A DNA stretch of 64,000 bases from NCBI GenBank assembly GCA_947454955.1, contig CANGLW010000003.1:1-64000 (forward strand), written 5' to 3'. Position 1 is the stretch's first letter. Each line of letters opens with the position of its first letter. The stretch comes from Comamonadaceae bacterium (GTDB lineage Bacteria > Pseudomonadota > Gammaproteobacteria > Burkholderiales > Burkholderiaceae_C). The translations under genes and the position numbers were made by a program. This document shows positions 1-8,894 of this stretch, in pieces. Under the pieces are notes generated by a model. The model was not told the DNA's origin. It did no database searches and was given only the letters and a program-made list of their open reading frames with translations.

Positions 1-944
1 CTGACATTCAGGTGATTTGCGTGCAGATGAACGACTCCAAAGCCATGATGGACTCCATCGACGCAGAAGAACGCGTGCTGCTCGATGACGTGGGCTTGTT
101 CAGCGACGGCACGGCGGTGAAACAAGTGGGCGAAGAGACGTTTCGCCTGACGCAAGCGCTGGTGGACGACTACATCGAGGTGGACACCGACGCGGTGTGC
201 GCGGCCATCAAAGACGTGTTTGTGGACACCCGCAGCATCGTGGAGCCTGCCGGCGCCATGGCGGTGGCAGCCATCAAACAGTACGTGGCCAAACACAAGT
301 GCAAGGGCAAAAGCTTTGCCGCGATTTTGTGCGGCGCCAACATGAACTTCGACCGCTTGCGCTTTGTGGCCGAACGCGCCGAGGTGGGCGAAGAGCGCGA
401 GGCGCTGTTTGCGGTGACCATTCCTGAAGAGCGCGGCAGTTTCAGGCGCTTTTGCGAGCTGATTGGCAACCTGCCAGGCGGCCCGCGCAATGTGACCGAG
501 TTCAACTACCGCATCAGCGACTCGGCGCAGGCCCATGTGTTTGTGGGCCTCACCACCACCAAGGGCGAGAGCGCGAAAATTGCCAACAACTTCAACAAGC
601 ACGGCTTTGAAGCGCTGGACCTCACCCACGACGAGCTGGCCAAAGAGCACATCCGCCACATGGTGGGCGGGCACTCGGCTCTGGCGCAAAACGAGCGGCT
701 TTTGCGCTTCGTGTTCCCCGAGCGGCCCGGTGCTTTGCTGAAGTTTTTGAGCCTCATGCGCCCGGGCTGGAACATCAGCCTGTTCCACTACCGCAACCAG
801 GGCGCCGACTACGGCCGCATTCTGGTGGGCCTGCAAGTGCCCAAGGCCGACGACAAAGCCTTTGCCAAGTTTCTCGCCACGCTGGGCTACGCTTACGTGG
901 ACGAAACCCACAACCCGGTGTTCAAGTTGTTTTTGCAGGCTTGA
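1..944 (+). CDS. ilvA: Threonine dehydratase (threonine ammonia-lyase, biosynthetic), C-terminal part; truncated by window start
   Basis: Open frame from the window edge; VEPAGAMAVAAIK PLP-fold segment followed by two ACT-like regulatory repeats (EERGSFRRFCELIG, PERPGALLKFLSLMRPGWNISLFHYRNQGADYGRILVGLQVP). Confidence 0.93.
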   Translation, partial: DIQVICVQMNDSKAMMDSIDAEERVLLDDVGLFSDGTAVKQVGEETFRLTQALVDDYIEVDTDAVCAAIKDVFVDTRSIVEPAGAMAVAAIKQYVAKHKCKGKSFAAILCGANMNFDRLRFVAERAEVGEEREALFAVTIPEERGSFRRFCELIGNLPGGPRNVTEFNYRISDSAQAHVFVGLTTTKGESAKIANNFNKHGFEALDLTHDELAKEHIRHMVGGHSALAQNERLLRFVFPERPGALLKFLSLMRPGWNISLFHYRNQGADYGRILVGLQVPKADDKAFAKFLATLGYAYVDETHNPVFKLFLQA

Positions 945-1015
945 AACAGCCGCTGTCACGCACAGCAACCTAGGTGCAGCGCCACACTTTTAGAATGAAT
1001 ACGAAGGAGAAATTG

Positions 1016-1795
1016 ATGAACTACGAGATGATTCAAGTGCGTGTGGAGGCTGGCAAGGTCGGCATCATCACGCTCAACCGACCCAAACAACTCAACGCCC
1101 TCAACGACCAGTTGATGAATGAGCTGGGCGAGGCCCTGGCCGCGTTTGACGCCGACGAGCACATCGGCTGCATGGTGATCACCGGCAGCGAAAAAGCGTT
1201 TGCTGCAGGCGCTGACATTGGCGCCATGGCCACCTACAGCTTCACCGATGTGTACAAGCACGACTACATCACCCGCAACTGGGAACGCATCCGCCAGATC
1301 CGCAAGCCCGTGATTGCCGCAGTCAGTGGCTTTGCCCTGGGCGGCGGCTGCGAGCTGGCCATGATGTGCGACTTCATCATTGCCGCGGACAATGCGCGCT
1401 TTGGCCAACCCGAGATCAAGCTGGGCGTGATTCCTGGTGCCGGCGGCACCCAGCGCCTGCCCCGCGCGGTGGGCAAAGCCAAAGCCATGGACATGGCGCT
1501 GACCGGCCGCATGATGGACGCGGCCGAGGCCGAGCGTGCTGGCTTGGTCAGCCGCGTGGTGGCGCTGGACAAGCTGATGGACGAAACACTGGGCGCGGCG
1601 CTGATGATCTGCGACTACTCGCAAATCGCCACCATGGCGGCCAAAGAATCGGTCAACCGCGCCTTTGAGAGCGGCCTGAGCGACGGGGTGATGTTTGAGC
1701 GCCGCCTCTTCCACGCTTTGTTTGCCACCGCCGACCAAAAAGAAGGCATGGACGCCTTCGTGAACAAGCGCAAGGCCGAGTTCAAACACGGCTGA
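1016..1795 (+). CDS. Enoyl-CoA hydratase
   Basis: MNYEMIQV start with AAGGAGA upstream; crotonase signatures [51 protein letters not shown]. Confidence 0.93.
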   Translation: MNYEMIQVRVEAGKVGIITLNRPKQLNALNDQLMNELGEALAAFDADEHIGCMVITGSEKAFAAGADIGAMATYSFTDVYKHDYITRNWERIRQIRKPVIAAVSGFALGGGCELAMMCDFIIAADNARFGQPEIKLGVIPGAGGTQRLPRAVGKAKAMDMALTGRMMDAAEAERAGLVSRVVALDKLMDETLGAALMICDYSQIATMAAKESVNRAFESGLSDGVMFERRLFHALFATADQKEGMDAFVNKRKAEFKHG

Positions 1796-1822
1796 AATTT
1801 CCCGCTATAATTTGCCCCTCTT

Positions 1823-1899
1823 GGTGATATAGCTCAGTTGGTTAGAGCGCAGCATTCATAATGCTGATGTCGGTGGTTCAAATCCACCTATCACCACCA
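1823..1899 (+). tRNA. tRNA-Met (anticodon CAT), CCA encoded
   Basis: 77-nt cloverleaf: acceptor GGTGATA/TATCACC, D-arm AGCTCAGTTGGTTAGAGC, anticodon loop TTCATAA, T-arm GGTGGTTCAAATCCACC, terminal ACCA. Confidence 0.95.
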
Positions 1900-1905
1900 A
1901 ATTCC

Positions 1906-1938
1906 AAAGTCCCCGCACCCTGTGTTCGGGGACTTTTT
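1906..1938 (+). terminator. Rho-independent terminator downstream of tRNA
   Basis: AAAGTCCCCG...CGGGGACTTTTT stem plus T run. Confidence 0.8.
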
Positions 1939-1957
1939 CATTTGGAACCACCATCTT

Positions 1958-1992
1958 TAAAAGCCCCTGCACAGTGTGCCGGGGCTTTTTTC
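1958..1992 (+). terminator. Second, tandem Rho-independent terminator
   Basis: AAAAGCCCC...GGGGCTTTTTT stem plus T run. Confidence 0.75.
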
Positions 1993-2180
1993 TTGGGTCG
2001 CCACCTCCCGCACAAGCGCCGCCACTTCAAAACTTAAGGTGACCTAACCCTCAAGAAGTACCTGTGACAGACCGTTATTACCTGTATCAATTTATTGGCG
2101 CGCTTCAATAATTTGATCAGAAGGAAGCACCGCAGATCGGCTGTGTTTCCAGCTTCCCATCACTTAACGGAGTCCTTGGT

Positions 2181-4106
2181 ATGTCACTGGTCATGAAACG
2201 CCCCGCCGCTGCGGCACCTGAAACCAACCCTGCCGTGGTTCGCGGCGTGAGCCGGCAGATGAGCCGCGACGCCGATGCCCAGCGCAAACGCGCCCGCACC
2301 CTGGCCAAGCAGCAGCAAGCCGCCGAGCGCGTGGCCAGTGCGTCAAGCCAAGTCTCTGCCGGTGTGAACGAAGCCGCCTCCGCCGCTGAAGAACTCAAGC
2401 GTGCGTCCGACGAAATTGCCAGCGGTGCTGAAGAGGCATCCGGTGCTGCACAGGAATCATTAGCGGCCATCACCCAGATCACCGGGGCCATCGAGCGCCA
2501 GCTCAACGCTGCCAAAGACGCACAAACCCGCGCCCAAACCATGCAGCGCCTGGTGGGTAAGGTCAACGAAGAAGTACAAGCCACCGTGACCAATGTGGGC
2601 GTGGCCGCACAGCGCCAGGGCGAGTCGGTCAAGATGGTGGCCGAGCTGGAGCGCCAGGCCGCCAACATTGGCGACATCGTCAAGGCCGTGGCCCGCATTG
2701 CCGACCAAACCAACCTGCTGGCCCTGAACGCCGCCATTGAAGCCGCACGCGCCGGTCAACACGGCAAGGGCTTTGCGGTGGTGGCCGACGAGGTGCGCAC
2801 CCTGGCGGAGACCAGCGAGAAAAGCGCCAAACAAATCCAAGACCTGGTGGGTCAAATCCAGGGCGATGTGAAAAGCATTGCCGAAGGCATCAACGACGCG
2901 GCTGAAACGGTGCAAAGCGAGACCGAGAAGAGCAAAACCATCATCCAGCAGCTCGACAAAATCGGTGAAGACTCGGTAGAGATTGTGGCGGGCGCCAACG
3001 AAATTGCCTCGGCCGCGCAGCAGTCCATCACCGCAGCTAACCAAGCGCTTAAGGGCGCAGAAACCATTGCCGCGGCTGCGACCGAGCAAAGCTCGGCCTG
3101 CGAAGAAGCCGCCAAAACCGTGCAAGAGCAAAGCACCGCCCTGGCCGAGTGCGAGCAAACCGCATCGAACTTATCTGAACTGGCCGATGAGCTGAAAAAC
3201 AGCACCGACATTGGCAAGAGCGCCGAAGAGGTGGCCTCGGCCGCTGAAGAGCTCTCCAGCGCGGTGCAAGAAATCAACCGCTCGGCCAGCCAAATCATGG
3301 TGGCCTTGGAAGAGATTCGTAAAGGCGCGCAGGCCCAGTCCAGCGCCACCGCTGAATCGGCTGCGGCCATCAGCCAAATTGAAAAAGGCGCGCAACTGGC
3401 CTCCAACCGCGCTGGCGGTGCGCGTGAACTCGCCACCACCATCAAGAGCTTGATGGGCGAGAACAAGGTGATGATCGACGGGCTGATCAACAGCATTTCT
3501 TCGAGCGTAGAAGCCACACGCAGCAGCGCGCAGCAAATCAAGGCGCTCGAACTCATCAGCCGCAAGATCGACAAGATTGTGGATGCGATCACGCAGGTGT
3601 CCATCCAAACCAACATGCTGGCGGTCAACGGCAGCATTGAAGCCGCGCGCGCTGGCGAGTACGGCAAGGGCTTTGTGGTGGTGGCCACCGACATTCGCAA
3701 CCTGGCGCACGACTCGGCCGAGAACGCCGACCGCATCAAAGACCTGGTCAAGTCCATCCAAGACCAAATTGGTTTGGTGGGCCGCGACCTGAGCGAGATC
3801 ATGGTCTCTGCGATGAGCGAGGTGGAAAAAGCCAAGAGCATCACCGCCAACTTAGTGAGCATGGAAGAAGACGTGGCCAAGCTCGAAGAAGGCAACGCCG
3901 AAGCGGTGGCCGCCTCCGAAGAAATTGTGGCCGCACTCACGCAAGTGAAGGTGGGCGTGGACCAGGTGTCCACCGCCGCCAACCAGGCCGAAAAAGCTGC
4001 TGAGCAGGCCGCCACGGCAGCGCGTCAGCAGTCCACCGGCGCAGAGGAGTTGTCGGCCGCGATTGAAGAAATCGCCTCCTTGGCGGACGAGTTGCAAAGC
4101 AACTGA
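2181..4106 (+). CDS. Cytosolic methyl-accepting chemotaxis protein with two receptor signalling (hairpin-tip) domains
   Basis: Two MCP tips in one [41 protein letters not shown] and [38 protein letters not shown]; no obvious transmembrane or ligand-binding region. Confidence 0.9.
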   Translation: MSLVMKRPAAAAPETNPAVVRGVSRQMSRDADAQRKRARTLAKQQQAAERVASASSQVSAGVNEAASAAEELKRASDEIASGAEEASGAAQESLAAITQITGAIERQLNAAKDAQTRAQTMQRLVGKVNEEVQATVTNVGVAAQRQGESVKMVAELERQAANIGDIVKAVARIADQTNLLALNAAIEAARAGQHGKGFAVVADEVRTLAETSEKSAKQIQDLVGQIQGDVKSIAEGINDAAETVQSETEKSKTIIQQLDKIGEDSVEIVAGANEIASAAQQSITAANQALKGAETIAAAATEQSSACEEAAKTVQEQSTALAECEQTASNLSELADELKNSTDIGKSAEEVASAAEELSSAVQEINRSASQIMVALEEIRKGAQAQSSATAESAAAISQIEKGAQLASNRAGGARELATTIKSLMGENKVMIDGLINSISSSVEATRSSAQQIKALELISRKIDKIVDAITQVSIQTNMLAVNGSIEAARAGEYGKGFVVVATDIRNLAHDSAENADRIKDLVKSIQDQIGLVGRDLSEIMVSAMSEVEKAKSITANLVSMEEDVAKLEEGNAEAVAASEEIVAALTQVKVGVDQVSTAANQAEKAAEQAATAARQQSTGAEELSAAIEEIASLADELQSN

Positions 4107-4126
4107 GCCAACACAGGAGAGCCGCT

Positions 4127-5734
4127 ATGGAAATCTCTGACGACTTGGCATCGGCAAGCGCCGATGCCATCGACGAGGCTGCGCAGGACCGGCAATTTGT
4201 CACCTTCAGCGTGGCCGATGAAATGTTCGCGGTGCAAATGGCACCGGTGCAAGAAATCATCCGCGTGCCCACGGTGGCGCGATTGCCGCTGGCCCCCCAT
4301 TCACTCGACGGCCTGGCCAATTTGCGCGGCCGTGTGCTGCCCATCGTGAACCTGCGTCGCATCTTTGGTGTGGACGCACGCGAGCATGACGACGCCACCC
4401 GCGCGGTGGTCATCAACCTGGGCCAGCCCCTGGGGTTTGTGGTGGACCATGTCTCGAGCGTGATCAGCGTGGAGCCCGAGGAAATTGAACCGGCCCACCA
4501 CATCCAGTCGGTGGTGCAGTCGGATTACCTCACCGGCGTGATCAAGCGCCCCAGCCCCGAGGGCGGCAAAGACCAGTTGCTGCTGGTGCTGGACTTTGAC
4601 CGCGTGGTGCGCGAGCAGTTCGCCAGCATCGCGCAAATGCAAGCCGCGCGCGGCCAGGCCCGCATCACCAGCCAAAGCCATGAGAGCGCGGCCGAAACCT
4701 CGGTGGACGACAAGGTCACCAGCGATGAGCTGCGCCTGGTGAGCTTCACCGTGGCGGGGCAAGAGTACGCGATTGACATTGCCGAGGTGCGCGAGATTGT
4801 GCAGCGCCCTGACGAGATCAGCGAGTTGCCCAACACGCCCTCGCATGTGCTGGGCTTGATGTCATTGCGTCAACGCTTGTTGCCGCTGGTGGGTTTGCGC
4901 CACTTGTTTGGCTTGCCCGATGTGGACCACGACGAGCGCCACCGCATTGTGGTGGTGTCACTGCCCGATGGCGGCCAGATGGGCCTGGTGACCGACACCG
5001 TCAAAGAGGTGCTGTCTGTGCCACGCACCCAGGCCGATGACATGCCTTCGCTGCTCTCGCACGATCCGGGCATGAAAGAGTTCTCGGCCATTTGCCGCCT
5101 GGACGATGGCAAGCGCCTGGTCTCGATCATCGCCACCCAGCACCTGCCCGGCTTGAGCCATTTGAGCGAGCTCGTGAACCACGACAACGCCCACACCCCT
5201 GAGGAGACCGAGACCATGAGCACCACCCAAGCCGGCAACGACGATGACACCCAGGTGGTCATCTTCCGCCTGGGCACCGAAGAGTACGGCGTGCCCATCA
5301 TGAGCGTGCAAGAAATTGTGCGTGTGCCCGAGGTGCTGACCCGCGTGCCGCGCACACCTTCGTACGCCGAAGGTGTGATCAACCTGCGTGGCACGGTGCT
5401 GCCAGTGATTGACCAGCGCACACGTTTGGGCCTGCCCAAAAGCGAGCGCAACGACCGCCAACGCATCATGGTCTACACCCTGGGTGGCTTACGCACCGGC
5501 TTCATTGTGGACTCGGTGGCCGAGGTGCTGCGCATCTCGAAAAACAACATCGAGCACGCGCCTGAGTTGTCGCATGAGCAGGCCAAGCTCATCACCCGCG
5601 TGGCCAAGCTCGAAGGCGACAAGCGCCTGGTGATGCTGATCGACCCCGACCAGCTGCTGGGCAGCATCGACAGCACGGTGCAAGACATGGTCAGCCACCA
5701 CGCTGAACCAGAAACGATGGCCATGGCCGCTTGA
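4127..5734 (+). CDS. Chemotaxis coupling protein with three tandem CheW domains
   Basis: Three CheW modules: QFVTFSVADEMFAVQMAPVQEIIRVP..., LRLVSFTVAGQEYAIDIAEVREIVQRP..., TQVVIFRLGTEEYGVPIMSVQEIVRVP...GVINLRGTVLPVIDQR. Confidence 0.9.
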   Translation: MEISDDLASASADAIDEAAQDRQFVTFSVADEMFAVQMAPVQEIIRVPTVARLPLAPHSLDGLANLRGRVLPIVNLRRIFGVDAREHDDATRAVVINLGQPLGFVVDHVSSVISVEPEEIEPAHHIQSVVQSDYLTGVIKRPSPEGGKDQLLLVLDFDRVVREQFASIAQMQAARGQARITSQSHESAAETSVDDKVTSDELRLVSFTVAGQEYAIDIAEVREIVQRPDEISELPNTPSHVLGLMSLRQRLLPLVGLRHLFGLPDVDHDERHRIVVVSLPDGGQMGLVTDTVKEVLSVPRTQADDMPSLLSHDPGMKEFSAICRLDDGKRLVSIIATQHLPGLSHLSELVNHDNAHTPEETETMSTTQAGNDDDTQVVIFRLGTEEYGVPIMSVQEIVRVPEVLTRVPRTPSYAEGVINLRGTVLPVIDQRTRLGLPKSERNDRQRIMVYTLGGLRTGFIVDSVAEVLRISKNNIEHAPELSHEQAKLITRVAKLEGDKRLVMLIDPDQLLGSIDSTVQDMVSHHAEPETMAMAA

Positions 5735-6957
5735 TGGAGGGACGTGTGTTGAAGGTTCTGGTCATTGATGACTCCGCCCTCATGCGCCGCTTGCTCAGCC
5801 AAGTGCTCACCGAGGCTGGCCTGAAAGTGGCCATGGCGCGCAATGGACGTGAAGGCGTGGAGCAGGTCACCGAGTGGCAGCCCGACGTGGTCACTTTGGA
5901 CATCAACATGCCCGAGATGGATGGCTTGACGGCGCTCTCGCTCATCATGCAAGCCCGCCCCACCCCGGTGGTGATGGTGAGCTCGCTGACCGAGCGCGGC
6001 GCGCAAGTCACGCTTGAAGCGCTGGCCCTGGGCGCGGTGGATTACATCGCCAAGCCCGGGGGCACCATCTCGCTGAGCATGGACAGTGTGGCCAAAGACC
6101 TCATCAACAAAGTGCGCTGCGCGGCCAAGGCACGCATCCGCATGCCCGGCCCGCACGACCCCAACACACCCGCCCGCACAAGCAAACCTGTTGCCAGTGA
6201 TTCCCTGGGCCGCAAGGCTTTGAGCCGCACACCGCCTGCACCCCACACACCACCTGCACCTTTCGCAGCCCGTGCGCGCCAACGCTTGGACGACACCGGC
6301 ATGTTGCCCAGCACCACACGGGGTACATCTGGCAGCGCGTTGGTCAACACGACCAACAGCACCAGCCAGCTGCCGGGCTTGGTGGTGATGGGCGTGTCCA
6401 CCGGTGGGCCGCGCACGCTCGAAGACATCTTGCCCAAGCTGCCGGCCGACTTCCCCTGGCCGGTGCTGATTGCCCAGCACATGCCGGCGAACTTCACCGA
6501 TGTGTTTGCCAAACGCATGGCCGCGCTGTGCGCGCTCGATGTGCGCGAGGCCGCCACACCCATGCCGATCGAACCCGGGGTGATTTACATCGCCCGCGGT
6601 GGGAGCGACATGGTGGTGTCTGAGCGCTTGGGCCGATTGATCGTGCAGCCCTTGCCGGAGTCGGCGGTGCACCCCTGGCACCCGTCGGTGGACCGCATGG
6701 TGGAAACCGCCCTGCGCCACATGCCAGCGCAACGCATGGTGGGCGTTCTGCTCACCGGCATGGGCAACGACGGCGCGGAGCAAATGGCGCGGCTGCGCCA
6801 AATGGGTGGCCGCACGATCGCTGAATCAGCCGATTCAGCGGTGGTGTTTGGCATGCCGCAAGAACTCATCAACCGCCAAGGCGCCACCCAGGTGCTGCCG
6901 GCCACAGCCATCAGCGCGCAATTGGTGAGCTGGATGGGCAAACCCATCAAACACTGA
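5731..6957 (+). CDS. cheB: Chemotaxis response regulator protein-glutamate methylesterase CheB (start uncertain: 5731 TTG, 5734 ATG or 5746 GTG)
   Basis: Receiver VLVIDDSALMRRLLSQ...VVTLDINMPEMDGL; methylesterase GVSTGGPRTLEDILPKLP...QHMPANFT...LLTGMGNDGAEQM; GGAGGGA precedes the GTG at 5746. Confidence 0.93.
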   Translation: MMEGRVLKVLVIDDSALMRRLLSQVLTEAGLKVAMARNGREGVEQVTEWQPDVVTLDINMPEMDGLTALSLIMQARPTPVVMVSSLTERGAQVTLEALALGAVDYIAKPGGTISLSMDSVAKDLINKVRCAAKARIRMPGPHDPNTPARTSKPVASDSLGRKALSRTPPAPHTPPAPFAARARQRLDDTGMLPSTTRGTSGSALVNTTNSTSQLPGLVVMGVSTGGPRTLEDILPKLPADFPWPVLIAQHMPANFTDVFAKRMAALCALDVREAATPMPIEPGVIYIARGGSDMVVSERLGRLIVQPLPESAVHPWHPSVDRMVETALRHMPAQRMVGVLLTGMGNDGAEQMARLRQMGGRTIAESADSAVVFGMPQELINRQGATQVLPATAISAQLVSWMGKPIKH

Positions 6958-6965
6958 GGACCCCT

Positions 6966-7589
6966 ATGGGACTGAAAAAACCAAGCGCCCAACTGGGCCT
7001 GCACGAGGTAGTGGAACGCGAACACCCGCGCGACCAAGCCGGCCTGCTGATGCAACTCAAAGACGCCCAGGCTGGTAACCGCCGCTGGGCTGCACGCGAC
7101 CTGGCGCAGTACCCCGCCACCGCCACCACCCTGGGCGAAGCCTTGCTGAGCGAACGCGACACCAGCGTGCGCACCGCGCTGTTCACCACCCTGGCGGGCT
7201 TTGCCACTGACGACGCGGTCAACGCCTTGCTGCCGCTCTTGCGCAGCGAAGACGCGGGCTTGCGCAACGGCGCCATTGAGGCCCTGACCGAGATGCCCCA
7301 GGCCGTGGCCCCGCGCATCCAAAGCCTGCTGCACGACAGCGACCCCGATGTGCGCATCTTCACCGTGAACTTGCTCGCTGAATTGCGCCATGAACAAGTG
7401 GCCACCTGGCTGCGCCAAGTGCTGCAACAAGAAAGTGCGGTCAACGTGGTGGCCGCAGCCATTGAGGTGATGACCGAGGTGGGCGACCTGCAAGACGTGC
7501 CGGTGCTGCGCGCGGTGGGTCAGCGTTTTGACGACCCCTTTGTGGGCTTTGCCGCAGACATGGCGATTGAACGAATCGAGGCTGCATGA
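6966..7589 (+). CDS. HEAT-repeat domain protein (chemosensory operon)
   Basis: Repeated helical HEAT-like units: SVRTALFTTLAGFATDDAVNALLPLLRSEDAGLRNGAIEALTEMP..DPDVRIFTVNLLAELRHEQVATWL. Confidence 0.8.
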   Translation: MGLKKPSAQLGLHEVVEREHPRDQAGLLMQLKDAQAGNRRWAARDLAQYPATATTLGEALLSERDTSVRTALFTTLAGFATDDAVNALLPLLRSEDAGLRNGAIEALTEMPQAVAPRIQSLLHDSDPDVRIFTVNLLAELRHEQVATWLRQVLQQESAVNVVAAAIEVMTEVGDLQDVPVLRAVGQRFDDPFVGFAADMAIERIEAA

Positions 7590-8446
7590 GAACCGCTGCT
7601 GTCGTGGCCCCCAAGGCTTCAGCGATTGCTGACACCGACTTTCTGAAGTTCCGGGATTTTTTCTACCGAAAAACCGGCATCCACTTCGACGAGAGCAAAC
7701 GCTATTTTGTCGACAAGCGACTGGTCGAGCGCATCGAAGCCACCGGCTCGGACAACTTTCGCACCTACTTTGTGAACCTGCGTTTTGAATCAGGCACTGC
7801 TGAGTTGCAAAAGCTGGTCAATGCGATGACGGTCAACGAGACCTACTTCTTTCGCGAGGCCTACCAGTTCGACTGCATGGTCAAAGACATGCTCAATGAA
7901 ATTGCCAAGCGCAAACGCCCGGGCGACCGCATCCGCATTTGGTCGGTGCCGTCGTCCACCGGTGAAGAGCCCTACAGCATCGCGATTTATTTGCTCGAAC
8001 GCTGGGCGCACATTGAAGACTACGAGGTCGAGATTTTTTCCTCGGACATCGACACCGAGGTCTTGGCGTCTGCGCAAAAAGGCGTGTACTCCGCACGCTC
8101 GGTGGCCAACCTACCCAAAGCGTACCTGGAGAAATATTTCAAGAAGCTCAACGACAACGAGTTCGCGATTTCACGTGACCTGGTCTCAGCGGTGGAGTTC
8201 AACCGCATGAACCTCACCGACCCGACGGACACCAAACGCTTTCGCGATATCGATTTGATCTTCTGCCGCAACTTGCTGATTTATTTTGACGAGATGTCAC
8301 GTCGCATCGCAGCCGAGGGCATGTTCGAAGCGCTCAACCCCGGGGGCTTTGTGTGCCTGGGGCACTCCGAGTCGATGAGCCGCATCTCCAATTTGTTTTC
8401 CGTGCGCCGCTTCCCGGATGCCATGGTCTATCAAAAGCCCATCTAA
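7586..8446 (+). CDS. cheR: Chemotaxis protein methyltransferase CheR
   Basis: FRDFFYRKTGIHFDESKRYFVDKRLVERI; VNETYFFREAYQF; IWSVPSSTGEEPYSIAIYLLE; FSSDIDTEVLASAQKGVY; DLIFCRNLLIYF. Confidence 0.95.
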   Translation: MRTAAVVAPKASAIADTDFLKFRDFFYRKTGIHFDESKRYFVDKRLVERIEATGSDNFRTYFVNLRFESGTAELQKLVNAMTVNETYFFREAYQFDCMVKDMLNEIAKRKRPGDRIRIWSVPSSTGEEPYSIAIYLLERWAHIEDYEVEIFSSDIDTEVLASAQKGVYSARSVANLPKAYLEKYFKKLNDNEFAISRDLVSAVEFNRMNLTDPTDTKRFRDIDLIFCRNLLIYFDEMSRRIAAEGMFEALNPGGFVCLGHSESMSRISNLFSVRRFPDAMVYQKPI

Positions 8447-8456
8447 GGAACCAGCC

Positions 8457-8894
8457 ATGAAAAGAATTATGGTGATTGACGACGCTGCCACCGTGCGCAT
8501 GTACCACCGCAAGATGCTGGGCGATGCCGGCTGGCAGGTGGAAGAGGCCATCAATGGTTTGGAGGCCCTGGAAAAAGTGGCCAGCCAAGCCAGTGACGAG
8601 CCCTTCGATTTGTATGTGAGCGACATCAACATGCCCAAGATGGACGGCTACGCCTTTGTGCGTGAGCTGCGCCGCATGAGCATCCCGCAGGTGCCGGTGC
8701 TGATGGTCTCCACCGAGGCCCAAACGCAAGACGCCAACGCTGCCAAAGACGCGGGCGCCAACTGTTACCTGGTCAAACCCGCTCGCCCGGCTGAGCTGGT
8801 GCTGACCGCGGCAATTTTGCTGGGCGACCAGGCCGCTGCGATGAAAGCTGCCAGCCAAATGACCACCTCAAGCACCCAGGGAGCCAAGGCATGA
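8457..8894 (+). CDS. CheY-like response regulator
   Basis: MKRIMVIDDAATVRMYHRKML...DLYVSDINMPKMDGYAFVRELR...YLVKPARPAEL. Confidence 0.92.
   Translation: MKRIMVIDDAATVRMYHRKMLGDAGWQVEEAINGLEALEKVASQASDEPFDLYVSDINMPKMDGYAFVRELRRMSIPQVPVLMVSTEAQTQDANAAKDAGANCYLVKPARPAELVLTAAILLGDQAAAMKAASQMTTSSTQGAKA

Noticed and set aside
2852-4015. 387-aa minus-strand Ser/Ala-rich ORF antisense to the double MCP
   Set aside because: Low-complexity complement of Ala/Glu/Gln-rich coiled coil; no independent support.
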